The translations under genes and the position numbers were made by a program. From positions 1-38,499 of the forward strand of contig MU129278.1 of assembly GCA_014904985.1 (NCBI GenBank): 38,499 nt of DNA, in the 5' to 3' direction. Positions within the stretch are counted from its first letter, which is position 1; each line of letters opens with the position of its first letter. The DNA comes from Hydnum rufescens UP504 (lineage: Eukaryota > Basidiomycota > Agaricomycetes > Cantharellales > Hydnaceae). Of the stretch, positions 9,142 through 20,499 are shown piece after piece. Below the pieces are notes generated by a model. The model was not told the origin of the DNA and ran no database searches. It worked only from the letters and a program-made list of their open reading frames with translations.

Positions 9142-10266
9142 TGAGGGGCAGGGAAGTTCTCAAGGCAGGGGAATTATCAGTGGCAAGGTGGTTCTTTTGG
9201 GGATCAGGGTCTTCAAGGTCATGGTGGTCCTATGCCTGTGCATCCTGCTGGCCAGGGTCACAGATCATGGGCCAGTGCAGTTAGTGGGTCTGCTGCTAAT
9301 GTCTTGGTGCCTCAGCAACAGGTGGCAGCCCAGGCAACACCATATGACCCCGTTATATTTGGTCATTTGCTCAATGCACTTAGTGGACCCACCCCTAATG
9401 TTCTGATGCCTCAGCCACAGGCAGTGGTGTCAGGGATGCTTTACTCCCCCATCCCAGTGGGCCATTGGTTCATCATCTCTCTGGGCCCTGTTCCAGAAGG
9501 CTTCCAAACACCTGACATATGGCTGGCTCTGTACCCACAGGTGATTGCAGCTCGCATGGAATGCAAGAAGGGCAAGGTTTCAATTCAGCTTCTGTTCAAA
9601 CAGAGCTGCCCACATGATGAGCTGAAGGTGACTTTGGAGGGATGGGCTGCAACTTGTGTGGCCAAGGTCATGACTGTCACAATTGATGCTTCACATGCAC
9701 CATCTGAGTGTTACACTGGGTTGAGGGATTTAGAATATATTGATCAGGTATATGCTCATGCTCGCAGCCAGCAGGAACTGGACAATCTTTTGGTGATAGC
9801 ACCTCCTTTGATTAAGGACAAAGATTCTAGGTCTTGATATGGGGAGTACTTCCTCAACTATGACCAGTATCCACCAATCATTGGTCTGTTAATACCTAGG
9901 GACCAGCACTTATGTCACCTCCAAGTCATTGAATTCAACACTGCGTGGTTGGTTGCCTGGCTCACCCAATTGCCCATCCAAACTGTTGATCTTGATCTTC
10001 ATCAAATGGAGATGATGATCCATGCCCATAGCAATCATGTGATGAGTGTTGGGTTTGTGACATGGCCTACCTTGGGACCTGTTGATGCCATTATTTGTCA
10101 GATCTGTTGGTTGGTAAATGAGGGTCACAGCACCACTTGGGCACCCAATCTACTTCCAGATGAATCCTTTGGATTTTCAAAGTCTCCTCCTGTTTGGTGT
10201 ATCAAATTGGATTTGAACCTCAAGCACCCTGAATACTCCAAACCTGCTGAGTCCTTGGCCTCATAA
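9142..10266 (+). pseudogene. unknown decayed protein gene A
   Basis: One frame runs from about 9142 to TAA at 10264-10266 with a single internal stop, TGA at 9835-9837. The N-terminal part is rich in Gly, Gln and Pro (about residues 1-90). The remainder looks like a folded domain with few charged repeats: VGHWFIISLGPVPEG, then CPHDELKVTLEGWAA, then after the stop NYDQYPPIIGLLIP and VIEFNTAWLVAWLTQLP. A polyadenylation signal follows. I do not recognise the family. The upstream start is unclear because TAG and TGA lie at 9136-9141 and a minisatellite sits before them. The internal TGA fits CGA decay. It lies head-to-tail with gene B, about 480 bp away, so the pair may belong to one mobile element (inference). 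Confidence 0.5.
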
Positions 10267-10306
10267 TTTTCATCCTTCTCCACATTCTTTTCCTTTGTGT
10301 ATTCAT

Positions 10307-10312
10307 AATAAA
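10307..10312 (+). promoter_or_regulatory. AATAAA polyadenylation signal of gene A
   Basis: AATAAA occurs 40 nt after the TAA at 10264-10266 in a T/A-rich stretch, supporting the 3' end of gene A. Confidence 0.5.
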
Positions 10313-10329
10313 GTAAAGTCAATACCATA

Positions 10330-10747
10330 TACAGTGTGAAGTTTATTCCTATACAGTTGCAATGCTATTCGGCATCTGCCAGTGTCAAGTCATTGAACAC
10401 TTACACTGCCCACATAGTTGAAGAAGTACTCAGCCTTGCATTGGAGTGCTTTTTAGGCTACATGCTTGATCCATTACTGTGTGTATTTGTGGGCCCACTA
10501 AAGTGATTATTGTCTTGTTCTCTTGTCTCATTCTCTCATCTCACCATTCTCTTGTCTCCTGCTCTCTCATCTCCATAACTGGCAGCTTTTGTTCAACTGG
10601 CAACTGTACATCTACCTTGCATACTTGTATTCAGCCTGTAGGACTTCTCCCCAAGTCACAATATCTTTGTGTAGCTGTGATTCAGGTTTTTAAGCTCCCT
10701 CACAATTTATTACAGTTGCTGTTTGTATGTGCAGCTACTGCTTAATC
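10330..10747 (+). other. intergenic region between genes A and B
   Basis: It contains a CT-rich repeat ('ctcttgtctcattctctcatctcac', 10515-10575). A possible leader intron (gtttttaag...tatgtgcag, 10686-10734) ends just before the gene B start. No gene is seen. Confidence 0.3.
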
Positions 10748-13294
10748 ATGATGAATGGCCGGTGGACTTGCTTGAACCCTACACTCATTACCCAGTCACC
10801 AGAACCTGAAGTCCCCCTGAAGCTCTCTACCCTTGGCTCTCATCATTCTAATACCAGAAGTACCAAGGCCTTGGCTTCTAAATCTTGCACCAAAGCTCCA
10901 CCCAAGATTGGCCCCAAGTCTAGAGTCCCTCAAAAAACATGCTCTATTGATCCCCCCAAGACCTCTTCTGAGTCTGACAAAGAAGATGTGGACCCACCTA
11001 CTACATTGAAAGATCCCAAGTCTCACACCAGGATTGGAGCTGGGCCTGCAGTGCCTCAGGGGGAATCCAGTGTCTCTCAGGGTGCTGGGAGTGACACCAA
11101 ATCTTGTGATGGAGCTGATGATGATGCAACTTGGTGACCATTGCATCTTGTCATCAAAATCAATTCACAGTTGACTCATCCTTCAAATCCAAACTCACAT
11201 GTATCTGTGGGGCAGCAAGGTACTGCTCATCAGTCGAGTATGTCTCTGTCCCTCCAGCATCAGGCCAAGTCCCAGAGCACACAAGCACATGGCTTTTCAC
11301 CTCCACCCTCATCCTCTCATACATCACCTTCCCCTCCTGTTTTGTTTCCTCAGTCACCCCCTCCACCCTCATTCTCATCACCATGTTTGACCACTCAGAC
11401 TACTCTCAACAATACTCATAGCATGGATCCCGATCAAGTTGATGATAATGAGGGCATGCACCTTAGTGGGCAGTTCAGTGCCAAACAGGTAGCCTGGGCT
11501 CAAAACTGATGTATCAAGTTCCTTGCAGACTTGGATGCAAAGACAAAAGAGTGGAAATGAAGTCCTGAATACATTAGGCACATTGCCTTGGTGGCAGCCC
11601 CATCGAAATTCCAGTGAAATGGAAATGCATGGAATGCCTTCCAGTCTTCATATCACCAGTCAAATCCAAACCTCAATTCTTCAGGTATGCCTACCCACAT
11701 TTACATGGCCATTCTTGTGCTGACAATCTTATACACAGTGTCTGCCTCTGAATACACAAGTAATGTGGTTCAGCTGGCATACCTTAAGCTTATCAAGTCT
11801 TTTGGAGGCAAGGACTCTGATACTTGGGCAGAAGAAGCCACAAGGCTCATTGTGGAACATGATGGTGTGAAGGCTGCTGCTGTGAAACAGATTGTGCAGT
11901 CAGGAGGGGATATCACTCAGATTATGTCTGCTCACAAGGAAAAATGGACACATGATATGCAATGGCTCACAACCATGCATGTGCATGTGATGTTTATTAT
12001 GGTTAGTGGTAACACTGTATCCCCTGCTGCTCATGTGCAAAATGAATGCTGCCTGGGATCTATCGAGATGTCCAAATGGTTTAACACCAAATTCATGATG
12101 GCTGCCGAGATTTCTGATATATATCATTTCATTCTTTTGAAACATTCTCAGCACAAGGCATTGCATGAGTTTATGGCTGAGGAGTCCCAGAAGAAGAGAA
12201 CATTTGATCTCAGAAATGTCTACAAGACCCAGATGGCTGTCAAGGGCATGCTTGCTGCCCTATTCAAGCCATACATGGAATTTTCAGTCTTCCCATGGAT
12301 GAACTTGGTGAAGATTCTAATCAAGCACAAGCTCATACTCAGGAATTTTTTGCCCAATGCCCAGTTTCCAAACTTTGGTTCTGAGTATAGTGATCACTAT
12401 GGAACGTCACATTGGAAGGCCTTATACTTCGCGCTTCAGGATACCAATCCTGAGAGGAAGGTTACACTCAGCAGCCTCGATGATTGGCCAGAGGGGGATG
12501 CATTGGATATCCTGTTGATGGTTGATCACAATGGGGACATGATACTATCACTGAAGGGGGCTAGGGATGCTGCCTCCAAGAAGGTCACTGGAGGGAGCTC
12601 AGGTGGTGGTGCTAAGTGAAGGAATGCTGGTGATGGTCTCGTTGACAGTGGGGTGACAAAGAAGATACAAGAGTTATCATCAGATCTAAGGAAGGGGACC
12701 AAGAGGGCCAAAGGAAAGTGGAAGTTGACACTGCTCTCTAGTGCCTATATCAACAGTGAAAGTGACAATGCTGTAGAGAGTGACCCCTCTGGGCCCTCTG
12801 AGGTACATCTTGGAAATGAACTGCAACCACAACCAAAGCCCTGGCCTCATTTTTCCAACTCACAAGCCTCTCCCTCTGTCTCTGGTGTCACCTCAGCCCC
12901 TCCACCTCCACTGATTGACCTCCCAAGGACAGACTGGAGAGGAGTGGACTTATCATATTTTGATCCTGCCTCATTTGATAATACCTTCAATGCATATCCT
13001 GGATCTGTGAATGGAACCATGGACCACAATGCTGACATGATTCTGCTCCATCAGACTTCTACCCTACAACACAGTGATTATCCTGGAACTGCACAACCTG
13101 ATGACCTATTTGGGTTTTCAATGGGGCACCAACAAGGACATGCAGAGATTGGCATGCATGATTTTGGAGGTCCCAGTACCACATCAGATGGTCTCAACTA
13201 TGAGAATGGGGTTGCATGTAATTCTATGGATGTGGTGCAGTCTACCTGGGGACTTGACAGCCTTGGATTATCTACATCATTTCAACAGTGTTGA
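10748..13294 (+). pseudogene. unknown decayed protein gene B, 849-codon frame broken only by TGA
   Basis: From ATG at 10748 (ATG also at 10751) a single frame continues to TGA at 13292-13294 without a frameshift. It is interrupted five times, always by TGA: 11135, 11507, 11558, 11615 and 12617. There is no TAA or TAG, which fits CGA-to-TGA decay. The N-terminal 250 codons are low-complexity (Ser, Pro, Lys). Then come LSGQFSAKQVAWAQN and WNAFQSSYHQSNPN, an alpha-helical middle (WAEEATRLIVEHDGVKAAAV; FPWMNLVKILIKHKL) and a Ser/Pro/Asn-rich tail. A candidate 3' splice site (TATGTGCAG) precedes the start at about 10734. The family is unknown to me. Several related copies are to be expected if it belongs to a transposon; it is not a transposase I recognise. 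Confidence 0.6.
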
Positions 13295-13424
13295 CTTAGT
13301 GTCATGCTCCTCTCAGGTTGATGCCCTTATGCACCTTTAACTTAGTCTCATGTTTCTTGCTAACTTGCCTATAGTAACTTCTTAATGCTATAAGTCTACC
13401 CTTGCCATAAGCATATGTATAGGT

Positions 13425-13550
13425 TGGTGCATGTTGCAGGCATGAAGTTCAGAGCCTGGGGCCCCATTGGGGCCCAACTTGGTCTGGCCAATATGGGGTA
13501 TTTGGCCCAATTGGGCCCCATGTTGGGAGGGCCTCCCTAGGTACCAAAAA
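13425..13550. repeat. GGCC-rich inverted motifs
   Basis: GGGGCCCCATTGGGGCCC and, about 50 bp on, GGCCCAATTGGGCCCC form nested inverted repeats. A similar cluster of GGGCCCATGG motifs lies at 30526-30616. No function is assigned. Confidence 0.5.
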
Positions 13551-13830
13551 GTGCCTGGGATTTGATACCTAAGAAGGTCCTGATATAGGGTGGTCCAAGG
13601 TGGAGACGAGAGTGTAGCCTGGTCAGGTGAAGACAACAGGGAAGAGTGATGGTGTGGCTATCTCCCTTGTGATCCCCCTCAGACCTCAACTGCTGGCTAA
13701 TGCCCTGGAGATGCCCATCTCCTGTTTTTGCCTGGAGGGATGGACTGGGAAAAGATAGGATAGGGTCTCCTTGGCAACTGTGCAATGGAAGAGGATCAGG
13801 TGGGGATGTAGGTGCAGAGAGGTTGAGGCT

Positions 13831-14290
13831 TCATTCAGAGTGTTCCTTTGCTAAGACAATGCAGACATATTGCAACCCACATCCATCAGGACACCTTGTC
13901 ATGGCTACCTTACCCATTGACCAGTTGATCTCAGGGTTATGATGAACAAGCCAGGTGTGCCCTATGATGAGGGGAACCTGTCCCAGGCTAGTCACAGCAA
14001 ATGTACTTTTCTCTGAATGGTCGCCAAAGCACATCTGGAGGTCAACTTCTTCTCAAACTGAGCCAGCATCATTAAGGGTGCCATCAATGTTTTAAAGTGG
14101 AATCAGCTGTGGAAGTTGCCAAGTGGTAAGATTTTTGGCCTTGACAAACTCCTGATCAATGAACATCCCTGTCACTCCAGAATCAAGCAGGGCATCAACT
14201 GCCATAGGCTGGCCACTGTCTAGGGCCTGTAGATGGACCTTTAGCTCAGTAGCTCAGTGAAGGTGTGTGGAATAGATATAGAGTGGTGGG
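13831..14290 (-). pseudogene. Ty3/gypsy aspartic protease remnant
   Basis: The minus strand encodes a retropepsin. The active-site strand is ALLDSGVTGMFID (DSG codons at 14184-14176; the usual DSGA is DSGV, GCG to GTG). The second half contains NIDGTLNDAGS and the C-terminal motif PLIIGHTWLVHHNPEINW. Stops interrupt the frame (TAA before NID, TGA after AGSV). Reverse transcriptase and integrase are not found downstream: the sequence runs into unrelated repeats and then the end of gene B by about 13.3 kb. The matching gag lies at 19310-20437 on the same strand, separated by the inverted-repeat element. In life it would cut the Gag-Pol polyprotein; this copy is dead. Confidence 0.75.
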
Positions 14291-14589
14291 CTTGTGGATA
14301 ATGACACATCTCACCTCAGTCAGCCACTTGGGCTGACCTCAAAAGGAGTACCATTTGAGGACACTTTGCTGGTCTAAGGAGGACTGATTTTCTTTGATGT
14401 CAATTGACAATGATCAAATTGACCTTAAGAGAAATTCAACTTCAGCCAATATCAATACTACATGGAGGGGGAACCACATGGGGGTAGCAGGAGGGGGTCT
14501 GGAAACCAGGGGAATGTGGGCCTTGGGGTCAGCAGGCAACACAGCATTATCAGGGATAGCCACAATGGGTTATAATGAGTGATTTTGTA

Positions 14590-15489
14590 CTCTGATAGAC
14601 ATTGACACATATGGAGACTAATTATGATGATACATGGAGAACACAGGGATGATCCATTACCTCCACCAGGGAAAGGGGTGTTGAAAAGCTGTGATTTGGG
14701 TGCACAGAATTCACCCACACACAGCTTGAACAACAACCCCCATCCCCCTGGGGGAGCACATGAGGGCAGTGGGAGAGGATGGGGATAGTGAGATGAGGGA
14801 TGATCGTATTGCTTTGTGAATGGCTTAAAAGATGCGGATGAATGGGGCAATTCCAACAAGCCTATGAACACCCAATTTTGTTAATATTTGAGGATTCCAG
14901 GTGATGTTGAGTGGGAGGGCAGGAGGAGATGAGGAACAGCATGACCAAAAATTGTCAGACTACCTTGAGAGTGGGGGTGTTGAAAAGCTGTGATTTGGGT
15001 GCATAGAATGCACCCACACACAGCTTGAACAACAACCCCCTTCCCCTTGGGGGACCACATGAGGGCAGGGGGAGAGGATGGAGATGGTGAGATGAGGAGT
15101 GATCGGATTGCTTTGTAAATAGGCTTGAAAGATGCGGACAAATGAGTCGATTCCAACAAGCCTACAAACACCCAATTTGGTTATGATTTGAGGATTCCAG
15201 GTGATGTTGAGTGAGAGGGCAGGAGGAGATGAGGAACAGCATGGCCAAAAATTGTCAGACTACCTTGAGAGTGGGGGTGTTGAAAAGCTGCAATTTGGGC
15301 GCATAGAATGCACCCACACATAGCTTGAAAAATGACCCCCTTCCTCCTGGGGGACCACATGAGGGCAGGGGGAGAGGATGGAGATAGTGAGATGAGGAAT
15401 GATCAGATTGCTTTGTAAATAGGCTTGAATAATGTGGACAAACAGGACAAATCCAGCAAGCCTGAGAGCTCCTGAAATGGCCAATATTT
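14590..15489. repeat. tandem repeats of about 300 bp, left arm
   Basis: Three units start near 14590, 14889 and 15190, each with 'aggattccaggtgatgttga', 'gtgttgaaaagctg' and 'acaagccta'. A fourth, more diverged partial unit follows from 15490. Read on the minus strand, each unit contains a frame with FVRIFQAYLQSN-type peptides, which differ in frame between units, so coding is doubtful. Confidence 0.75.
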
Positions 15490-18400
15490 GGTCATCCCAG
15501 CTGCTGTTGAGTGGAAGCTGAAGTGAATGTGGTCATGGATTCTCTTGAGGTAGGCTTGTTGGACAGCTGAGATTTGGGCACACAGAATGTGCCCACACTC
15601 AGCCTGTCTGACAAAGCCATGGCCCTGGTGGGACCTGGGACTGTCCCATTTGAAGTACAGTGAGTGTTGAAACAGTGGACTCAACACCGGCAGTTGCCAC
15701 AGTCAGCAAAGTGCCCATGTACACTGTTGTGCAGCAATCTTGCCAGCATTAATGTTGGTGATTCCATTGTCACATTGTGTTTTTCCTCTTTATGTCCATC
15801 TACCTATTTTGGTGTGCAGCATTACTGTGTATGCATATATGTATGTATACTGTACTCTTGTTACCAACTATTCCCAATTTTGGAGCATGACACAGAAATT
15901 TGCATCTGGGGCCCCCCCAGGACCATTCACAACTCAATGTGATGTGTGACATCAGGCAAATTCATTCATTCTGGGACATCTCAGCAATTAGGGGCTATAG
16001 CCTCTCAACTGGTACTGGTCAAGCAGGAACAAAGATCTTATTGATTCTCATCACCTAGGCCATGTAAGGCTACTAGTACATGGGGCTCTTCCCTTGGGGT
16101 TCTCAATGAGTGTGACCATGCCCCCCAAAGCCAGTTTACACCTTGTGTGATGTGTGACAATGACCAGATTTGGTTCAATTCACAGGGGTGTGTGACTGTG
16201 TGACTGAATAGTTGGTCATAAGGTAGTATTAGCCTCCAGACCTCTTCCTCAGGTCTTTCCCCAATGTCTATTTCAATATGTACAGGACATGTACTGCCAT
16301 TATGTACATTCCTGCAGCCATGGGGCAGGGACAATATTTTAAATGAGATATATATATATTAGAAGATGGGAGGCCACCAGCAGTAGTCAAGGCTCCACTG
16401 AGTGGTGAAGAAATGGACTTATTTATATTTTCTCAGAGACAATGGAGTGGCAGTTGCCCTCCACTCTGGGAGACCATCTGAATAACATGATTCCAGCAAG
16501 ACCTGAATACTCAGGCATTGGGAGCAGATTCACTATGCCTATCACAACCAGGTTTGTTCTTTTCTCTGACAACAAATGTTGTATCAGGCTCTAGTACAAT
16601 CTGGATATGGGGATAGTATCCACCTTCAGTCATGTGAGCACATATCCTCAATGAGATCCAAGCCTTGTCACATGTCACACAATCCCATGAACTGAGTTTC
16701 AGAGATATGGGGAGGTCACCCAATATTAAAGCACCCCTGGATCTGAGTGCCTCTATGCATTAGGAAATCCCCAATAGCTCTTACACTGGATTTCTGGATG
16801 TTCTTTTGAGTGCTCAATATTGAATATTCAATATTGAGCACTCAAAAGAACATCCAGAAATCCAGTGTAAGAGCTATTGGGGATTTCCTAATGCATAGAG
16901 GCACTCAGATCCAGGGGTGCTTTAATATTGGGTGACCTCCCCATATCTCTGAAACTCAGTTCATGGGATTGTGTGACATGTGACAAGGCTTGGATCTCAT
17001 TGAGGATATGTGCTCACATGACTGAAGGTGGATACTATCCCCATATCCAGATTGTACTAGAGCCTGATACAACATTTGTTGCAGAGAAAAGAACAAACCT
17101 GGTTGTGATAGGCATAGTGAATCTGCTCCCAATGCCTGAGTATTCAGGTCTTGCTGGAATCATGTTATTCAGATGGTCTCCCAGAGTGGAGGGCAACTGC
17201 CACTCCATTGTCTCTGAGAAAATATAAATAAGTCCATTTCTTCACCACTCAGTGGAGCCTTGACTACTGCTGGTGGCCTCCCATCTTCTAATATATATAT
17301 ATCTCATTTAAAATATTGTCCCTGCCCCATGGCTGCAGGAATGTACATAATGGCAGTACATGTCCTGTACATATTGAGATAGACATTGGGGAAAGACCTG
17401 AGGAAGAGGTCTGGAGGCTAATACTACCTTATGACCAACTATTCAGTCACACAGTCACACACCCCTGTGAATTGAACCAAATCTGGTCATTGTCACACAT
17501 CACACAAGGTGTAAACTGGCTTTGGGGGGCATGGTCACACTCATTGAGAACCCCAAGGGAAGAGCCCCATGTACTAGTAGCCTTACATGGCCTAGGTGAT
17601 GAGAATCAATAAGATCTTTGTTCCTGCTTGACCAGTACCAGTTGAGAGGCTATACCCCTAATTGCTGAGATGTCCCAGAATGAATGAATTTGCCTGATGT
17701 CACACATCACATTGAGTTGTGAATGGTCCTGGGGGGGCCCCAGATGCAAATTTCTGTGTCATGCTCCAAAATTGGGAATAGTTGGTAACAAGAGTACAGT
17801 ATACATACATATATGCATACACAGTAATGCTGCACACCAAAATAGGTAGATGGACATAAAGAGGAAAAACACAATGTGACAATGGAATCACCAACATTAA
17901 TGCTGGCAAGATTGCTGCACAACAGTGTACATGGGCACTTTGCTGACTGTGGCAACTGCCGGTGTTGAGTCCACTGTTTCAACACTCACTGTACTTCAAA
18001 TGGGACAGTCCCAGGTCCCACCAGGGCCATGGCTTTGTCAGACAGGCTGAGTGTGGGCACATTCTGTGTGCCCAAATCTCAGCTGTCCAACAAGCCTACC
18101 TCAAGAGAATCCATGACCACATTCACTTCAGCTTCCACTCAACAGCAGCTGGGATGACCAAATATTGGCCATTTCAGGAGCTCTCAGGCTTGCTGGATTT
18201 GTCCTGTTTGTCCACATTATTCAAGCCTATTTACAAAGCAATCTGATCATTCCTCATCTCACTATCTCCATCCTCTCCCCCTGCCCTCATGTGGTCCCCC
18301 AGGAGGAAGGGGGTCATTTTTCAAGCTATGTGTGGGTGCATTCTATGCGCCCAAATTGCAGCTTTTCAACACCCCCACTCTCAAGGTAGTCTGACAATTC

Positions 18401-18706
18401 TTGGCCATGCTGTTCCTCATCTCCTCCTGCCCTCTCACTCAACATCACCTGGAATCCTCAAATCATAACCAAATTGGGTGTTTGTAGGCTTGTTGGAATC
18501 GACTCATTTGTCCGCATCTTTCAAGCCTATTTACAAAGCAATCCGATCACTCCTCATCTCACCATCTCCATCCTCTCCCCCTGCCCTCATGTGGTCCCCC
18601 AAGGGGAAGGGGGTTGTTGTTCAAGCTGTGTGTGGGTGCATTCTATGCACCCAAATCACAGCTTTTCAACACCCCCACTCTCAAGGTAGTCTGACAATTT
18701 TTGGTC
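14943..18706. repeat. spacer-free palindrome, arms about 1.88 kb
   Basis: The centre is between 16825 and 16826, in TTGAATATTCAA. Left arm 14943-16825 and right arm 16826-18706 are reverse complements with very few differences. I noted single-base indels near 16571 and 15996 and substitutions near 16276 and 15253; every open frame of one arm reappears in the other. Beyond 14943 and 18706 the arms are still related but much less alike. No spacer loop is present. Confidence 0.9.
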
Positions 18707-18800
18707 TCACTGTTCCTCATCTCCTCCTCCCCTCCCACTCAATATCCCTCATATCTTGCCCCACTTGGGCATTCATGGGCTTGTTGGATTTGTCTTGTTG
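18160..18800. repeat. tandem repeats of about 300 bp, right arm
   Basis: These are mirror images of the left-arm units. Two high-identity units lie inside the palindrome and a third, diverged unit runs past 18706 to about 18800, marking where arm identity drops. Confidence 0.7.
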
Positions 18801-19309
18801 ACCTGGATCTATGAAATATATTTACAACACCCCAGACAATCACTTGGGATTGTGAAGTAGAGGCCCTTGGTCATGTCTATATAGAGCCCTCATAGATAGT
18901 GAAGATTAATGTACTTGAATTCTTATCCTTTAATGTGTATAGCCCTTGCATTGAACTCCATCTTGTTAAGTCTTTGAGGTTGAGGCCATTGACATTGGTT
19001 AATGTCAAATTTGATGTCAAAACCATCCATCTGAGGTCAAAATTCAGTTTTTGATCATCACTTGACATCAACCCCAATTTAAGCCTCTCAGGCCCAGACA
19101 ACATGTCAAAATGGTACTCCTTTTGAGCTAAGGCTATATGGCTGACCAGCCTGACACATCTTCTCTTTCATGTAGGCCATCAATGTCAATGTGATCCAAC
19201 ATATCCATTGTGGGTCCTACTGTACAAGTTGAAAGAAGAGAGAATCAGTTTGTTGAACAGGGTGTGTCCTTCACTGTCAACATCTTTAAAAATCCTTCAC
19301 CACACCCTC

Positions 19310-20437
19310 ATTTCCATCCTCAGCAGGTTTGGGTGCCAGAGTAGCATGGACTTTCTCTACCACTTCCTCCATCTGCTCAGATGACAGAGCACCTTGGACT
19401 GAATGAGAGCATGGGGGCTCAGGACAGTCTCTGGTAATGTGGCCCAGTTTGTTACAATTCCAGCACAGACCAGCAACTCAGCAAGGATTATTCTGACAAT
19501 GATTGGAGTCTATGTCCATAGGTTCATAAGTGGAGGAAGAGGGTGCAGCAGCAGCAGGACAGAGGGAGGTTGGAGGAGTTCGAGAAGTAGTGGTGGGAGG
19601 GTGGAAGCATCAAATTGTTCCTGGACAATTGTCCTGGTGAGGGTTGGCTGGAGAGGAGTGCTGTTCATTAAAGCGACACTACAACTTATCAATGCAAGTG
19701 GCCTTGTCCTTCCATTCTTGAAGGGACATAGGGAGGGTGTTGAGGTGTATCTTCTCAACCAAGCTACAGAGCAGTCCATGCTCATAAGCATCCATCAAGG
19801 CTCCATCATTAAAGCCTGTCTTCCCAGATATGGCCTCAAAGGCCATTGTATACTCCTCAGCTGTCATCCCTTGAGTCATCTTCAAGGTATGAAGTTGCTG
19901 ATGGCCATGAGCCTCTCAGTCTGCATCACCAAAGGCTGCCTCAAAGCAGGTGCAAAAGGTTTCCCAATCAGGAAAGGGAGAATTGCCATCAAGGATAGCA
20001 CATGTGTAGTTGGAAGCCCAGTGACCAGCACTGCCTCCTTGCATGTAGGAGAGGGCATAGAGGATCTTTGTCTGGTCATTGGGAAAGGGGTTGGGTCAAA
20101 TAGTGATGTTAAGTTTCAGAGCACAGAGGAAGGGATCAGCCTTCTTTTGATCACCACCAAAGACCTCTGGATCAGCTGCCTTTGGGGGACATGCAGAGAT
20201 GGAAGGAGTAGTGGCAGGAGCAGGAGGAACTTCAATGACAGGAGCAGGGAGGTTCTCAACAACAGCCTTGGTGATCACCTTGACTTCAGCCATCAGAGTT
20301 TCACAAGAAGAGGCATCAGTCTGAAGGCAAGTCACTAGGTTCTGGAGTATAATGCTCTGTTGCTCCAATTGCTCGTACTGTCATTGTTGTGCCTCCATCA
20401 TTTCCTTCTCCAGCAGTGCCAAAGACAGAGAAGGCAT
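19310..20437 (-). pseudogene. Ty3/gypsy Gag remnant with CCHC zinc knuckle
   Basis: From a candidate ATG at 20437 the minus strand encodes a Gag polyprotein. A coiled-coil-like N-terminus (EKEMMEAQQ, EQLEQQSIILQNLVTCL) and a Pro/Ala linker come first. Next is the Retrotrans_gag core (FPNDQTKILYALSYMQGG, DWETFCTCFEAAFGD, MTAEEYTMAFEAISG), then a Pro/Ser linker, then a zinc knuckle CWNCNKLGHITRDC (19474-19424) of the CX2CX4HX4C type. Gag would form the virus-like particle and bind the element RNA. The frame is broken by several stops (for example TGA after MMEAQQ and TAG before PNPFPND). The downstream protease is displaced about 5 kb away by the inserted inverted-repeat element. Confidence 0.8.
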
Positions 20438-20499
20438 CAGTGGGAATTTCGTCCATGAGGAGAGAAGGTAGAAGGGATAAGGAAGATGTGTGTGGGGTC

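Larger units (their letters stand above)
14338..19127. mobile_element. inverted-repeat (foldback-like) element inserted in the gypsy element
   Basis: Both ends carry the same inverted terminal sequence: 14338 reads CTCAAAAGGAGTACCATTT and 19127 read backwards gives CTCAAAAGGAGTACCATTT. Homology continues inward in diverged form (both sides share 'ttgatgtcaa' and 'tttgacct' motifs). The element separates gypsy gag (19310 upward) from protease (14290 downward), both on the minus strand, so it inserted into an existing retrotransposon. Its interior is an almost complete inverted repeat. I see no transposase, so it is probably non-autonomous. A clear target-site duplication is not visible; an 8-bp 'ggtcagcc' (minus strand) lies next to one end and 12 bp from the other, which is only suggestive. 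Confidence 0.65.

Noticed and set aside
10748..13294. Alternative genetic code with TGA as a sense codon
   Set aside because: CpG loss explains the TGAs, gag and protease remnants in the window also contain TAA or TAG, and the host-type genes use ordinary codons.
16038..17612. Mirror pairs of open frames in the palindrome as duplicated genes
   Set aside because: They have no recognisable domain and exist twice only because the arms are copies. Tandem units place similar peptides in different frames.
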